A stretch of 5,794 nt of DNA. It comes from Anaerolineae bacterium. GTDB taxonomy: Bacteria > Chloroflexota > Anaerolineae > JAAYZQ01. The notes beneath the pieces were generated by a model, which was given only the letters and a program-made list of their open reading frames with translations, searched no databases and was not told the DNA's origin. This document shows positions 1 through 5,794 of the stretch, piece after piece (within the stretch, counting starts at the first letter, position 1; every line of letters begins with the position of its first letter). A program made the position numbers and the translations under genes. The stretch lies in the NCBI GenBank assembly GCA_016926595.1, contig JAFGOG010000438.1, positions 1 through 5,794 on the forward strand, read 5' to 3'.

Positions 1-1
1 C

Positions 2-1177
2 ACCGCTTTGTACGCCAGCAACCTGCGCGCACTCAGCCAACTGGTACTGGATCTGGGCCGGCTGGGCCTGACCCAGGTGAGACTCTTTACCGAATTGCTG
101 CTGCTTCTGGACAGGCTGAACGCTCCCGCGGACTATGACTCGGTCGCCGACAAGCGGTCGCGCCTGGAAGAGTATTTCGCCGCCACACAGCACACGATTT
201 CGGGAGAACGGGTAGCGGTCTCTCTGCACGACCTGTCATCTGACCTGGCGGCTAAGGCCGACTGGCTCTACGCCCATCTACGGAGGCAGGAATGGCTGCC
301 GCAGGGCGAGGAGATCGGCTGGTTCAACGGCTACTATGATGAGGAGGGCCAGCGGCTGGAAGGAAATGACGGCGATGGCGTGCGGATGACGCTCACTGGC
401 CAGGTATTCGCCCTGATGGGCGGCATCGCCACCGACGAGCAGGCTCGGCAGATCGTCCGGGCCGCCGACCGCTACCTCTACGATCCCAACGTCGGTGGCT
501 ACCGGCTCAACACCGATTTTGGCCCTGCCGCCGCCAGGCTCAGTATGAGCCTGGGCCGTTGCTTCGGTTTTGCCTTTGGTCACAAGGAAAACGGGGCCAT
601 GTTCATCCACATGGCCGTCATGTATGCCAATGCCCTTTACAAACGCGGCCTGGTACAGGAGGGCTTTTCCGTCCTGGACCGAATCTACCGCCATTGCCAG
701 GACTTGAACCTGAGTGGGATCTATCCCGGTATCCCCGAGTACGTCGAGCCAGAGGGTCGGGGCATGTATCCCTATCTTACAGGTTCCGCCAGTTGGTACC
801 TGTTGACCATGCTCAGCGAGGTCTTGGGCATAAAGGGGCGGCTCGGTGATCTGGTACTGGAGCCCAAACTGATGCCCGCGCAGTTTGACGCGAATGGCCG
901 GGCTTCGGTCTTGACCTTGTTTGCCGGTCGCAAATTCGAAATCACCTACCACAATGCAGACCGCTTGCCGTGGGGCGCGTACGCCATCGCCGAGATACGA
1001 CTCAACGGAGACCAAGCATCCTATGAGCGCCAGGGTTTGGCCGTCATCCTGCCCCGAAGTGCCCTGGCGACTCTCGCCGCAGACCAAGTCCATACCCTGG
1101 AGGTGTGGCTGGAAGGGCTGGCGCCGCACGCTCGATGCTGTCGTTCACCATCGACAGTGGCAGGACAGCTTGGATAA
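2..1177 (+). CDS. GH94-family glycoside phosphorylase (cellobiose/chitobiose phosphorylase-like), 3' part only
   Basis: The frame is open from the window edge, so the start and N-terminal domains lie upstream. The TTG at base 8 is an internal Leu codon, not a start. GH94 enzymes cleave beta-linked di- or oligosaccharides with inorganic phosphate, giving a sugar 1-phosphate, normally in the cytoplasm. Counting from base 8, the visible part is the C-terminal half of the (alpha/alpha)6 barrel plus the end cap: a GWFNGYYD block (~104-111), MTLTGQVFALMGG (~127-139), HKENGAMFIHMA (~192-203, His201 matching the family phosphate-binding His), YLTGSASW (~256-263, Thr258-Gly259 matching the phosphate-loop Thr-Gly) and DLVLEPKLMP (~281-290). 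The general-acid Asp region should lie upstream. Substrate cannot be read: cellobiose, chitobiose, laminaribiose and 1,2-beta-oligoglucan phosphorylases share this architecture. The last ~20 residues (Cys/Arg/Pro-rich) run past the usual family end. It is convergent with nagA, so not co-transcribed with it. Confidence 0.88.
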   Translation, partial: TALYASNLRALSQLVLDLGRLGLTQVRLFTELLLLLDRLNAPADYDSVADKRSRLEEYFAATQHTISGERVAVSLHDLSSDLAAKADWLYAHLRRQEWLPQGEEIGWFNGYYDEEGQRLEGNDGDGVRMTLTGQVFALMGGIATDEQARQIVRAADRYLYDPNVGGYRLNTDFGPAAARLSMSLGRCFGFAFGHKENGAMFIHMAVMYANALYKRGLVQEGFSVLDRIYRHCQDLNLSGIYPGIPEYVEPEGRGMYPYLTGSASWYLLTMLSEVLGIKGRLGDLVLEPKLMPAQFDANGRASVLTLFAGRKFEITYHNADRLPWGAYAIAEIRLNGDQASYERQGLAVILPRSALATLAADQVHTLEVWLEGLAPHARCCRSPSTVAGQLG

Positions 1178-1306
1178 GGACCGGTTCTTTGAAGAGGTCT
1201 TTCGAGAACCTGATCAAGCAGAGGGGTAGCCTTCGACGCATGGACGAGCAAAGCTGAAACCACCGCATCCTTTGGAAGGAGACGGTTGCCGAGTTCTCTG
1301 GTTCAC
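1178..1306. other. Convergent intergenic spacer between GH94 gene and nagA
   Basis: These 129 bases separate the 3' ends of two converging genes. Besides the imperfect hairpin at 1183-1210 there is only a weak 5-bp inverted repeat (TCCTT/AAGGA, 1268-1280). Short reading frames cross the spacer on both strands but none resembles a known protein. Confidence 0.6.
1183..1210. terminator. Imperfect hairpin just after the GH94 stop, possible terminator
   Basis: The 28-base segment folds into a stem of about 12 positions around an AGGT loop. The outer six pairs are perfect (GGTTCT with AGAACC); the inner part has one mismatch and two G-T wobbles. It starts 5 bases past the GH94 TAA and lies in the spacer between two convergent genes, where a terminator is expected. 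Neither side carries a clear T-run, so it is not a textbook intrinsic terminator. It could serve either direction. Confidence 0.35.
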
Positions 1307-2476
1307 TCATGTCCTCTCTCCTTCCGCTGTTCGCCGGTAGACCTCTGCGCCGTCCACGAGGGTAGCCGCCACCTGTAGGTCGGGCGTCAACAGCACCAGG
1401 TCGGCGGCGTAACCGGGCGCGATGCGGCCCCGTGTGCCAGCCAAACCCAACAGCCTGGCTGGCGTCGTCGTGATCGCCGGCAGGGCCTCCTTCAGGGTGC
1501 AGCCGGTGTAGGCCAGCAGGTTGCGCAGTGCCCTGTCCAGCGACAGGATGCTGCCCGCCAGCGTGCCGTCGGCCAGGCGGGCGCTGGTGCTGTCGACCCA
1601 TACCTCGAAATCGGCCAGTATGTGCCGGCCGGGAGGCATCCCCAGCGCGGCCATGGCATCGGTGACCAGGTTGAGGCGCGCGCTGCCCAGTGCTTGCCAG
1701 GCCAAGGCGACCATGGACGGGTGGCTGTGGATGCCATCGGCGATGAGGCCTGTGGTCGCCCTATCGTCGGTGAGTAGTGCCCCCACCAATCCTGGCTCAC
1801 GGTGGTGAAGGGGCGGCATGGCGTTGAAGAGGTGGGTACCATAGCGGACGCCGGCCGCCAGGCCCGCTTGGGCCTGGGCCAGCGTGGCCGCCGAGTGTCC
1901 GGCGCTGACCAGCACCCCCCGCTCGGCCAGGCTGGCGACCAGGTCCAGCGCCCCCGGCAGCTCGGGCGCCAGTGTCACCATCCGCACCCCCTTCTCCGGC
2001 GACCAGCCGTCCGCCGCATCCACGTCCGGGTCGCGGAGGTAGGCTGGGTTGTGGGCTCCCTTCTTGTCCGGATTCAGGAATGGTCCCTCGACGTGGAGGC
2101 CCAACGGCCTGGCGCCGGGCGGGATCGAGGCCGACCGGCAGCCGACCACAGCTTGAGCCTCGGCGATGGTTTCCAGCGGCGAAGTGATGACCGTCGGCAG
2201 AAAGGCCGTCACGCCGTAGCGAGGCAGCCGGGCCGCCACGGGCCAGATACTGGCCGGGTCGGCGGTGAAATCGTGGCCAAAGGCGCCGTTGATCTGAAGA
2301 TCGATAAAGCCCGGGGCCAGGATCAGTCCCGTAGCGTCGACGGTGGCCGCGCCGGGCGGACAGGGGATCTCGGCTGCCGGTCCTACAGCCTGGATCTGCC
2401 CTGCCTCGACCAGGACTGCCCCCTCGTCGATCCGGAGTTCGGGCGTAAACAGAGTCGCGTGATGGAGGTATAACAT
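1307..2476 (-). CDS. nagA: N-acetylglucosamine-6-phosphate deacetylase
   Basis: Removes the acetyl group from GlcNAc-6-P, giving GlcN-6-P and acetate, in the cytoplasm. The 389-residue length is typical. It has the amidohydrolase layout: a small beta-domain from both termini around a TIM barrel. Visible motifs: [13 protein letters not shown] (55-67), with the Q-x-N form seen in E. coli NagA rather than H-x-[10 protein letters not shown] (128-136) with metal ligand Glu130; SAGHS (191-195) with His194; [16 protein letters not shown] (214-229) with His215; IADGIHSHP (245-253) with His250 for substrate; VTDAMAA (271-277) with catalytic Asp273. All key residues sit at or within one position of their E. 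coli numbers. The ATG at 2476 is preceded by an AGGAGA Shine-Dalgarno, 20 bases after the kinase stop, so the two are co-transcribed. It is the last gene of the visible operon. No nagB follows. Confidence 0.97.
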   Translation of the reverse strand: MLYLHHATLFTPELRIDEGAVLVEAGQIQAVGPAAEIPCPPGAATVDATGLILAPGFIDLQINGAFGHDFTADPASIWPVAARLPRYGVTAFLPTVITSPLETIAEAQAVVGCRSASIPPGARPLGLHVEGPFLNPDKKGAHNPAYLRDPDVDAADGWSPEKGVRMVTLAPELPGALDLVASLAERGVLVSAGHSAATLAQAQAGLAAGVRYGTHLFNAMPPLHHREPGLVGALLTDDRATTGLIADGIHSHPSMVALAWQALGSARLNLVTDAMAALGMPPGRHILADFEVWVDSTSARLADGTLAGSILSLDRALRNLLAYTGCTLKEALPAITTTPARLLGLAGTRGRIAPGYAADLVLLTPDLQVAATLVDGAEVYRRTAEGERT

Positions 2477-2484
2477 GGCTGCTG

Positions 2485-2490
2485 TCTCCT
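2485..2490 (-). promoter_or_regulatory. Ribosome binding site of nagA
   Basis: AGGAGA on the minus strand lies 8 bases before the nagA ATG (AGGAG to ATG spacing 9). It is the clearest Shine-Dalgarno in the window and fixes the nagA start. It lies within the 20-base gap after the kinase stop codon. Confidence 0.8.
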
Positions 2491-2496
2491 GGTAGT

Positions 2497-3894
2497 CTAT
2501 GCCAGCGCCGGCAGGCTGGCCGCCGCGATCGACTGGCCCACGCGCCGGCTCTTTTCATCCGGGAGCTGGATCTCGATCCGTTCGGCCAGGTCGGGGAATT
2601 CTCGCCTCAGCACCGCCCGGGCACCCTCCAGGATCAGGGGCCCGCCCCGGCCAGAGGTGCACCGGCCCAGGGTGAGGACGTGCCCTAGATCGTAGAAATC
2701 GGCATAGTGGGCGAGGGTATAGCCCAAACAAATCCCCATGCTCTGCCAGATCTGGATCGCGCCCGGGTGACCGGCCTCCAGCTTTTCCTGGATAGACTTG
2801 AGCTTCGCTGCCTTGGTCACACCCTCGGGGGCAGGGATCCCGACCCGGGGCGCCAGGCGGAATACGCACTGTTGTGAAAAGTAGAGGGCGCCGACTCCCC
2901 TATCCCCCGACCACTCGTCAATGGGCGCATCGGGTTGATAGTCCACGGGAGCGAAGGCCAGCTCGTTCAGCCAGCCGGTGATATTGCCCTCTGCGTTCAC
3001 ATAGCCTGCCGCCTCGCTGGAGCCCAGGGCGATACCCAGGATGCTGTTGTCCTCCAGCGACATGGAGCCGGCCAGGGCTGTGACCTCTCCGTCGTTGACC
3101 ACCTCCAGCGGCACGCCAAACTCGTCGCGGATCCTCAGGAACAGGCCGCGAATCTCGTCAAAGCGTGCCTCCGGCACGCCGCGGTAGAGAGAGGCCACCA
3201 TGGGCCGGTTGTCGACGTACACACCGGCCGAACTACCGCCGATGGCATCCAGGCGGGGCAGCCTGGCCCGGGCTCTGTCGAGGGCAGCCCGGATCTGTTG
3301 GTAGTGGTAGGCAGGATCCTCCTGGATCGTCGGTTCCCAGACGATCTCCTCGCTGTAGATGGCCTGCCCGTCAACGACGGCGGATACTTTGATGTCCGAG
3401 GCACCGAGATCAAAGCCAATCCGGCAACCATCCAGGTGCCGGCCCAGCGCCTGGGTGCGTTCCCAGGTGGGGGGCACCTCTTCCGCAGCACAGGCTACGA
3501 CGGTGAATGGCTTTCGGTACACCTTGTCGCCCATGAACTGGGCGTCGAACTCGCGGGGACCCTCGAGGCTATAGGTCGATTGGATGTATTTTCCGATATG
3601 GCCGGGGCCGCCGACCCACACCTTCCAGGCACCTCGTTGCCAGAGCAGGAACTTGACAAGGCGCTCGGCATAGAACAGGTTGGCGCCGGCCCGTGGGTAG
3701 GTTTGGGCAAAGACGCGCGTCTCAAAGCGTGACAGCGAGCCGTCGGGCCGCTCCAGGCCGATGATCAGGGGTACGCCAGCGCCCGACGCCTCTACCTCTT
3801 GCCGGAACGCCCGGTTGGCCAGAACCGGGGGTCGAAACCCCCGGTCTAGGGGGGGAACCAAGCCTGGCGCTACCAGATTGAAATCGTTTCTCAT
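2497..3894 (-). CDS. ROK-family sugar kinase with N-terminal extension, probable N-acetylglucosamine kinase
   Basis: A 465-residue ASKHA-fold protein. Position between a hexosaminidase and nagA suggests ATP-dependent phosphorylation of GlcNAc to GlcNAc-6-P; that role is inferred. The ROK core starts near residue 158: phosphate-1 motif [14 protein letters not shown] (160-173, Asp162, Lys169); connecting motif [10 protein letters not shown] (265-274) with presumed catalytic base Asp268; phosphate-2/sugar region [13 protein letters not shown] (287-299) and NELAFAPV (310-317), Glu311 matching the Glu of the usual GEIGH; a late VLTLGR strand (~406-411). Oddities: residues 1-155 precede the core, match no domain I recognise, and show no obvious helix-turn-helix, signal peptide or membrane segment. 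The usual His plus CxCGxxGC zinc cluster is absent, and phosphate-2 is glycine-poor. Most ROK kinases are ~300 residues. It may instead act on another hexose or be a sugar-sensing protein. The ATG at 3894 has only a weak purine-rich AAGAGA upstream. Confidence 0.85.
   Translation of the reverse strand: MRNDFNLVAPGLVPPLDRGFRPPVLANRAFRQEVEASGAGVPLIIGLERPDGSLSRFETRVFAQTYPRAGANLFYAERLVKFLLWQRGAWKVWVGGPGHIGKYIQSTYSLEGPREFDAQFMGDKVYRKPFTVVACAAEEVPPTWERTQALGRHLDGCRIGFDLGASDIKVSAVVDGQAIYSEEIVWEPTIQEDPAYHYQQIRAALDRARARLPRLDAIGGSSAGVYVDNRPMVASLYRGVPEARFDEIRGLFLRIRDEFGVPLEVVNDGEVTALAGSMSLEDNSILGIALGSSEAAGYVNAEGNITGWLNELAFAPVDYQPDAPIDEWSGDRGVGALYFSQQCVFRLAPRVGIPAPEGVTKAAKLKSIQEKLEAGHPGAIQIWQSMGICLGYTLAHYADFYDLGHVLTLGRCTSGRGGPLILEGARAVLRREFPDLAERIEIQLPDEKSRRVGQSIAAASLPALA
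3824..3845 (-). repeat. 9-bp perfect hairpin with TTCG loop in the kinase 5' coding region
   Basis: On the transcribed strand this reads ACCGGGGGT, TTCG, ACCCCCGGT: nine perfect pairs around a TTCG tetraloop, about 50 bases downstream of the kinase start codon. It encodes residues around Arg18-Val24. A run of seven G on the + strand at 3849-3855 offers a competing partner for the C-run. Such a structure could slow early elongation or be a chance product of GC-rich codons. Confidence 0.5.
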
Positions 3895-3895
3895 G

Positions 3896-5617
3896 CTATC
3901 TCTTTCGTGATCGTATCATCTCGGTAAAGGGGGAAAGTTGGGGCGTGTGCGGGCACCGCACACGCCCCAACCCCCGATTATTGAGATGATACTCGTGATC
4001 TATGGTTCGGGCCAAGCCCCGGGATCTTGACCGGCAGCCGGCCCCGGAATGGGATCTCACCCCACAGGGCTGCGGCCAGGGCTTCCAGGGCAGAGGGTTG
4101 GAGGCTGTAGGTGCAGATATGGGTGCCGACCTCCGGATAGGCCAGCAGGTCGTAGGGCGTCCGCAGTGCCACAGTGACCAGGGTACCCCCGTGTCTGCCA
4201 GTTGTTGCACGAGCGCCGCTTGCGAGGGATCGAGGTGGGCGCTGAGCGTGCCCACGACGAGTAGATCATAGTCGCCGGCCCGCCCCCTCAACGCGGCAAT
4301 CTCGGCCTCCGCCGGCGGGTGACTGGTGACGATTTCCTCGACCCCTGGCTGGTAGGCCCGCAATGCCGAGGCCAGGCTGGGCGCCACCGATGCCGAGGTG
4401 TCGGCCGGGGTCAGGTTCCTGGGTTGGGGCATGATGGCTGCTATCCGGGCCCCGGCCGGCAGGCGCAGCGGCAACAGGCCGGCGCGGTCTCGCACCAGGG
4501 TGATGGACCGTTGCGCCACCTCCCGCTCCAGGCGCCGGTGCGCGGCGCAGCCAACCACCTCCAGGGGCGGCTGCGTTCGCCCGGCCAGCCAGTGCTTCAG
4601 GGCCCGCACGCGCTCCAGCGAGGGTCGCAGGTGCTGCGCCCGGACCAGCTCCCGTGAGGCCGCCAGGCGCAGGGCGTCCTGGATCCGTTCCTGCACGCCA
4701 GCATCGGCTGGCAGGAGCAGCAGGTCCACGCCAGCCCGGACCGCAGCGATGGCGTCGATCACCTGTCCGTCGCCCTGGCTGATGGCCGCCATGTCAAAGG
4801 CGTCGCTGATCAACAGGCCCTCGAAGCCCATCTCCTCGCGCAGCAGGTCATGCATAATGGCCCGCGACAGCGTGGCTGGCAGCTTCTCATCGGCTGTGAG
4901 CCGGGGCAGGGCCACGTGAGCCGTCATCATCAGGCGCACGCCAGCCTGGATCGCAGCCCGGAACGGCACGAACTCGACTTGCTCAAGCCGCTCCCGGCTA
5001 TGGGGCAGGACAGGAACCCCAAAGTGGGGATCGAGGCCCAAGTCACCGCCGCCTGGAAAGTGCTTGGCTGTCGCGGCCACCCCGGCCGCCTGCAGGCCGG
5101 CGATCATGGCCGCCGCCATCTCGCCGACCAGTGCCGGATCGTCACCAAAGGCCCGGACGCCGACGGTAGGATTCCGGGCATTGGTGTTGACGTCACACAC
5201 CGGCCCATAGTTCACGTTGATGCCCATGGCTGCCAGCTCGTGCCCCTGGGCCAGGCCAACCTGCCGGGCCAGGTCGCAGTCGCCGGTAGCACCCAAGGCC
5301 ATGTTGCCCGGAAACGAGGTCGTCTCCGGGCCGAGGGCCACCAGTTGTCCACCTTCCTGGTCGGCAGCGATCAGCAGCGGATCACGGCCGGCTGTGGCAT
5401 TGGTCGCCTGCAAGCTGGACGTCAGCGCCCTGAGCTGAGTGGGGTCCTGGACATTGTGATGATAAAACATGGTGAAGCCGCCGATCTCCTGACGTTCCAA
5501 CAACGCCCGGATACGGGGCGGCATTTCGCACCCCCGAAAAGCCAACATCAGTTTCGGGCCAAGGTCTGGCTTGTTCCTTCGTTCACTCATGGTCAGCATA
5601 TTCGAGGGGTGAGGCAT
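3896..5617 (-). CDS. GH3 beta-N-acetylhexosaminidase (NagZ-like), apparently frameshifted near its 3' end
   Basis: Releases non-reducing GlcNAc from chito-oligosaccharides or muropeptide-type sugars. No signal peptide is visible, so it is probably cytoplasmic. The GH3 barrel spans ~residues 20-345: ADQEGGQL (85-92), GPVCDVN (138-144), KHFPGGGDLGLDPHF (185-199) with the Asp196-x-His198 acid/base dyad of the NagZ group, and SDAFDM (271-276) with nucleophile Asp272. A C-terminal alpha/beta-sandwich domain follows from ~370. After Pro479 this frame (573 codons) loses family character. The -1 frame carries the expected ending to 3978, giving ~546 residues if one C is restored at 4181-4183. The family KHFPGHG is KHFPGGG here. 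The ATG at 5617 lies inside a hairpin arm, so Met7 (5599) or Met10 (5590, MSERRN) are likelier starts; none has a good Shine-Dalgarno. It lies between the binding protein and the kinase. Confidence 0.9.
   Translation of the reverse strand: MPHPSNMLTMSERRNKPDLGPKLMLAFRGCEMPPRIRALLERQEIGGFTMFYHHNVQDPTQLRALTSSLQATNATAGRDPLLIAADQEGGQLVALGPETTSFPGNMALGATGDCDLARQVGLAQGHELAAMGINVNYGPVCDVNTNARNPTVGVRAFGDDPALVGEMAAAMIAGLQAAGVAATAKHFPGGGDLGLDPHFGVPVLPHSRERLEQVEFVPFRAAIQAGVRLMMTAHVALPRLTADEKLPATLSRAIMHDLLREEMGFEGLLISDAFDMAAISQGDGQVIDAIAAVRAGVDLLLLPADAGVQERIQDALRLAASRELVRAQHLRPSLERVRALKHWLAGRTQPPLEVVGCAAHRRLEREVAQRSITLVRDRAGLLPLRLPAGARIAAIMPQPRNLTPADTSASVAPSLASALRAYQPGVEEIVTSHPPAEAEIAALRGRAGDYDLLVVGTLSAHLDPSQAALVQQLADTGVPWSLWHCGRPTTCWPIRRSAPISAPTASNPLPWKPWPQPCGVRSHSGAGCRSRSRGLARTIDHEYHLNNRGLGRVRCPHTPQLSPFTEMIRSRKR
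3929..3975 (-). terminator. Strong intergenic hairpin between GH3 and kinase genes
   Basis: A perfect 16-bp stem (arms 3937-3952 and 3956-3971) closes on a 3-base loop. Beyond a 3-base bulge (3934-3936), four more G-C pairs form between 3930-3933 and 3972-3975. It lies a few bases after the restored GH3 stop (3978-3980) and ~35 bases before the kinase ATG. In the transcript it is followed by only a short T triplet, so it fits partial termination, 3'-end protection or mRNA processing between operon genes better than a full terminator. The frameshifted GH3 frame reads through it, which argues that this frame is not the ancestral one. Confidence 0.7.
3978..4181 (-). pseudogene. Displaced true 3' end of the GH3 gene (other reading frame)
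   Basis: This 67-codon stretch is out of frame with the main GH3 frame but reads as a normal GH3 C-terminal domain ending: LVTVALRTPYDLLAYPEVG, a CTYS segment, then GEIPFRGRLPVKIPGL, the usual last strand of NagZ-type GH3 proteins. It ends in TAA at 3978-3980, just before the intergenic hairpin. One extra C in the CCC at 4181-4183 (minus-strand sense) joins it seamlessly to GVP at residues 477-479. It is either a real single-base deletion or a sequencing error at a short C-run. Confidence 0.85.
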
Positions 5618-5639
5618 TCCCGCCGGAATGCCTCACCCC
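5606..5639 (-). terminator. 15-bp perfect hairpin between binding-protein gene and GH3 gene
   Basis: Arms 5606-5620 and 5625-5639 are exact reverse complements with a 4-base loop (5621-5624). In transcription order it follows the binding-protein stop by ~60 bases and is not followed by a T-run. Stable hairpins after a binding-protein gene commonly raise its expression over downstream genes by partial termination or by blocking 3' exonucleases; that role here is inferred. The ATG at 5617 lies within the 3' arm, so it would be sequestered. Confidence 0.7.
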
Positions 5640-5658
5640 CGGGCCAGGTCAAGGGCCT

Positions 5659-5684
5659 ACAGGCATCGCGTGGCGGCTGCCTGT
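5659..5684 (-). repeat. Weak 7-bp inverted repeat just after the binding-protein stop
   Basis: ACAGGCA (5659-5665) and TGCCTGT (5678-5684) are perfect inverted copies with a 12-base loop. In transcription order it begins 16 bases after the binding-protein stop, ahead of the stronger hairpin at 5606-5639. Possibly part of the same intercistronic structure. No T-run follows. Confidence 0.35.
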
Positions 5685-5700
5685 CAGCATCCCTCCACGC

Positions 5701-5794
5701 CTACCTCGGCCAGGAGTCGTCGATCTCTTGGAGCACGGTGTCGAGGTCGGCAGCGCCACTGATCCAGTCGACCATGCCCTTCCAGAAGGAGCCG
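5701..5794 (-). CDS. ABC transporter sugar-binding protein, C-terminal 30 residues only
   Basis: The gene enters from the right edge of the window and ends with TAG at 5701-5703. The visible residues include FWKGMVDWISG and end TVLQEIDDSWPR. Family-1 extracellular solute-binding proteins for oligosaccharides commonly end this way: a final helix, then a D-x-VL-x-EID-x-x-WP tail. The protein would sit outside the membrane and deliver an oligosaccharide to permeases that are not in the window. It is the most upstream gene seen on the minus strand. Its position before a hexosaminidase and nagA suggests a GlcNAc-containing ligand. The identification rests on a short tail, so the exact family is moderately certain. 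Confidence 0.72.
   Translation of the reverse strand, partial: GSFWKGMVDWISGAADLDTVLQEIDDSWPR

Noticed and set aside
278..1129. 283-codon open frame antisense to the GH94 gene
   Set aside because: The opposite strand carries clear GH94 motifs throughout. The antisense product has no recognisable domain and long open shadows are common in GC-rich DNA.
1044..1310. 88-codon minus-strand frame starting with an ATGA overlap on the nagA stop, preceded by a GGAGAG Shine-Dalgarno-like run ([10 protein letters not shown]...)
   Set aside because: The purine run is simply the nagA codons for Gly-Glu-Arg. The product resembles no known protein, and its second half lies antisense to the GH94 3' end. Translational coupling is possible but unsupported.
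1797..2558. 253-codon minus-strand frame (and a 223-codon + frame) across nagA
   Set aside because: nagA shows every catalytic motif in its own frame; these frames are low-complexity, Arg/Gly/Pro-rich shadows.
2935..3732. 265-codon + strand frame opposite the kinase
   Set aside because: No known motif and no ribosome binding site; it mirrors the ROK coding frame.
3896..4180. GH3 residues 480-573 as a novel C-terminal domain
   Set aside because: They are out of frame with the family-like ending and their last part is translated from the intergenic hairpin, so they are best read as a frameshift artefact.
1301..5591. Identical 11-mer GTTCACTCATG at 1301-1311 and 5581-5591, at the nagA end and the GH3 start
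   Set aside because: Several 11-base matches are expected by chance in 5.8 kb; no flanking similarity, so not an attachment or transposon repeat.

Overview
The window is GC-rich (roughly 60-65% by eye) and densely coding. It looks like an amino-sugar catabolism locus of a free-living heterotrophic bacterium. The domain style (long GH94-type phosphorylase, large divergent ROK protein, family-1 sugar-binding protein next to cytoplasmic glycosidases) would fit Chloroflexota (Anaerolineae/Caldilineae). That placement is inferred from remembered family style, not from a marker gene.

Layout, left to right. Bases 1-1177 (+) hold the 3' third of a GH94 glycoside phosphorylase whose start lies outside the window. 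Bases 1178-1306 are a convergent spacer with one imperfect hairpin. Four genes then read leftward on the minus strand. In transcription order they are: the last 30 codons of an ABC-transporter sugar-binding protein (5701-5794); a NagZ-like GH3 beta-N-acetylhexosaminidase (about 3978-5590/5617, carrying an apparent frameshift); a divergent ROK-family sugar kinase with an unexplained ~155-residue N-terminal extension (2497-3894); and a complete N-acetylglucosamine-6-phosphate deacetylase, nagA (1307-2476).

Together the minus-strand genes describe a pathway: uptake of a GlcNAc-containing oligosaccharide, intracellular release of GlcNAc by the GH3 enzyme (no signal peptide is visible), phosphorylation to GlcNAc-6-P by the ROK protein, and deacetylation to GlcN-6-P by NagA. 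No nagB deaminase, permease or regulator is in the window. The GH94 enzyme is convergent with nagA, so it belongs to a different transcript, though it may act on a related sugar.

The most notable signals are: (1) a single-base frameshift in GH3 after residue 479, with a family-typical C-terminus in the next frame ending just before an intergenic hairpin; (2) two long perfect-stem hairpins placed exactly on either side of the GH3 gene, one of which covers its most upstream ATG; (3) the atypical ROK kinase, which lacks the usual zinc cluster. I see no tRNA, rRNA, CRISPR array, insertion sequence or integration site. Apart from the points above this is a conventional catabolic operon, and I do not see a wholly new system.
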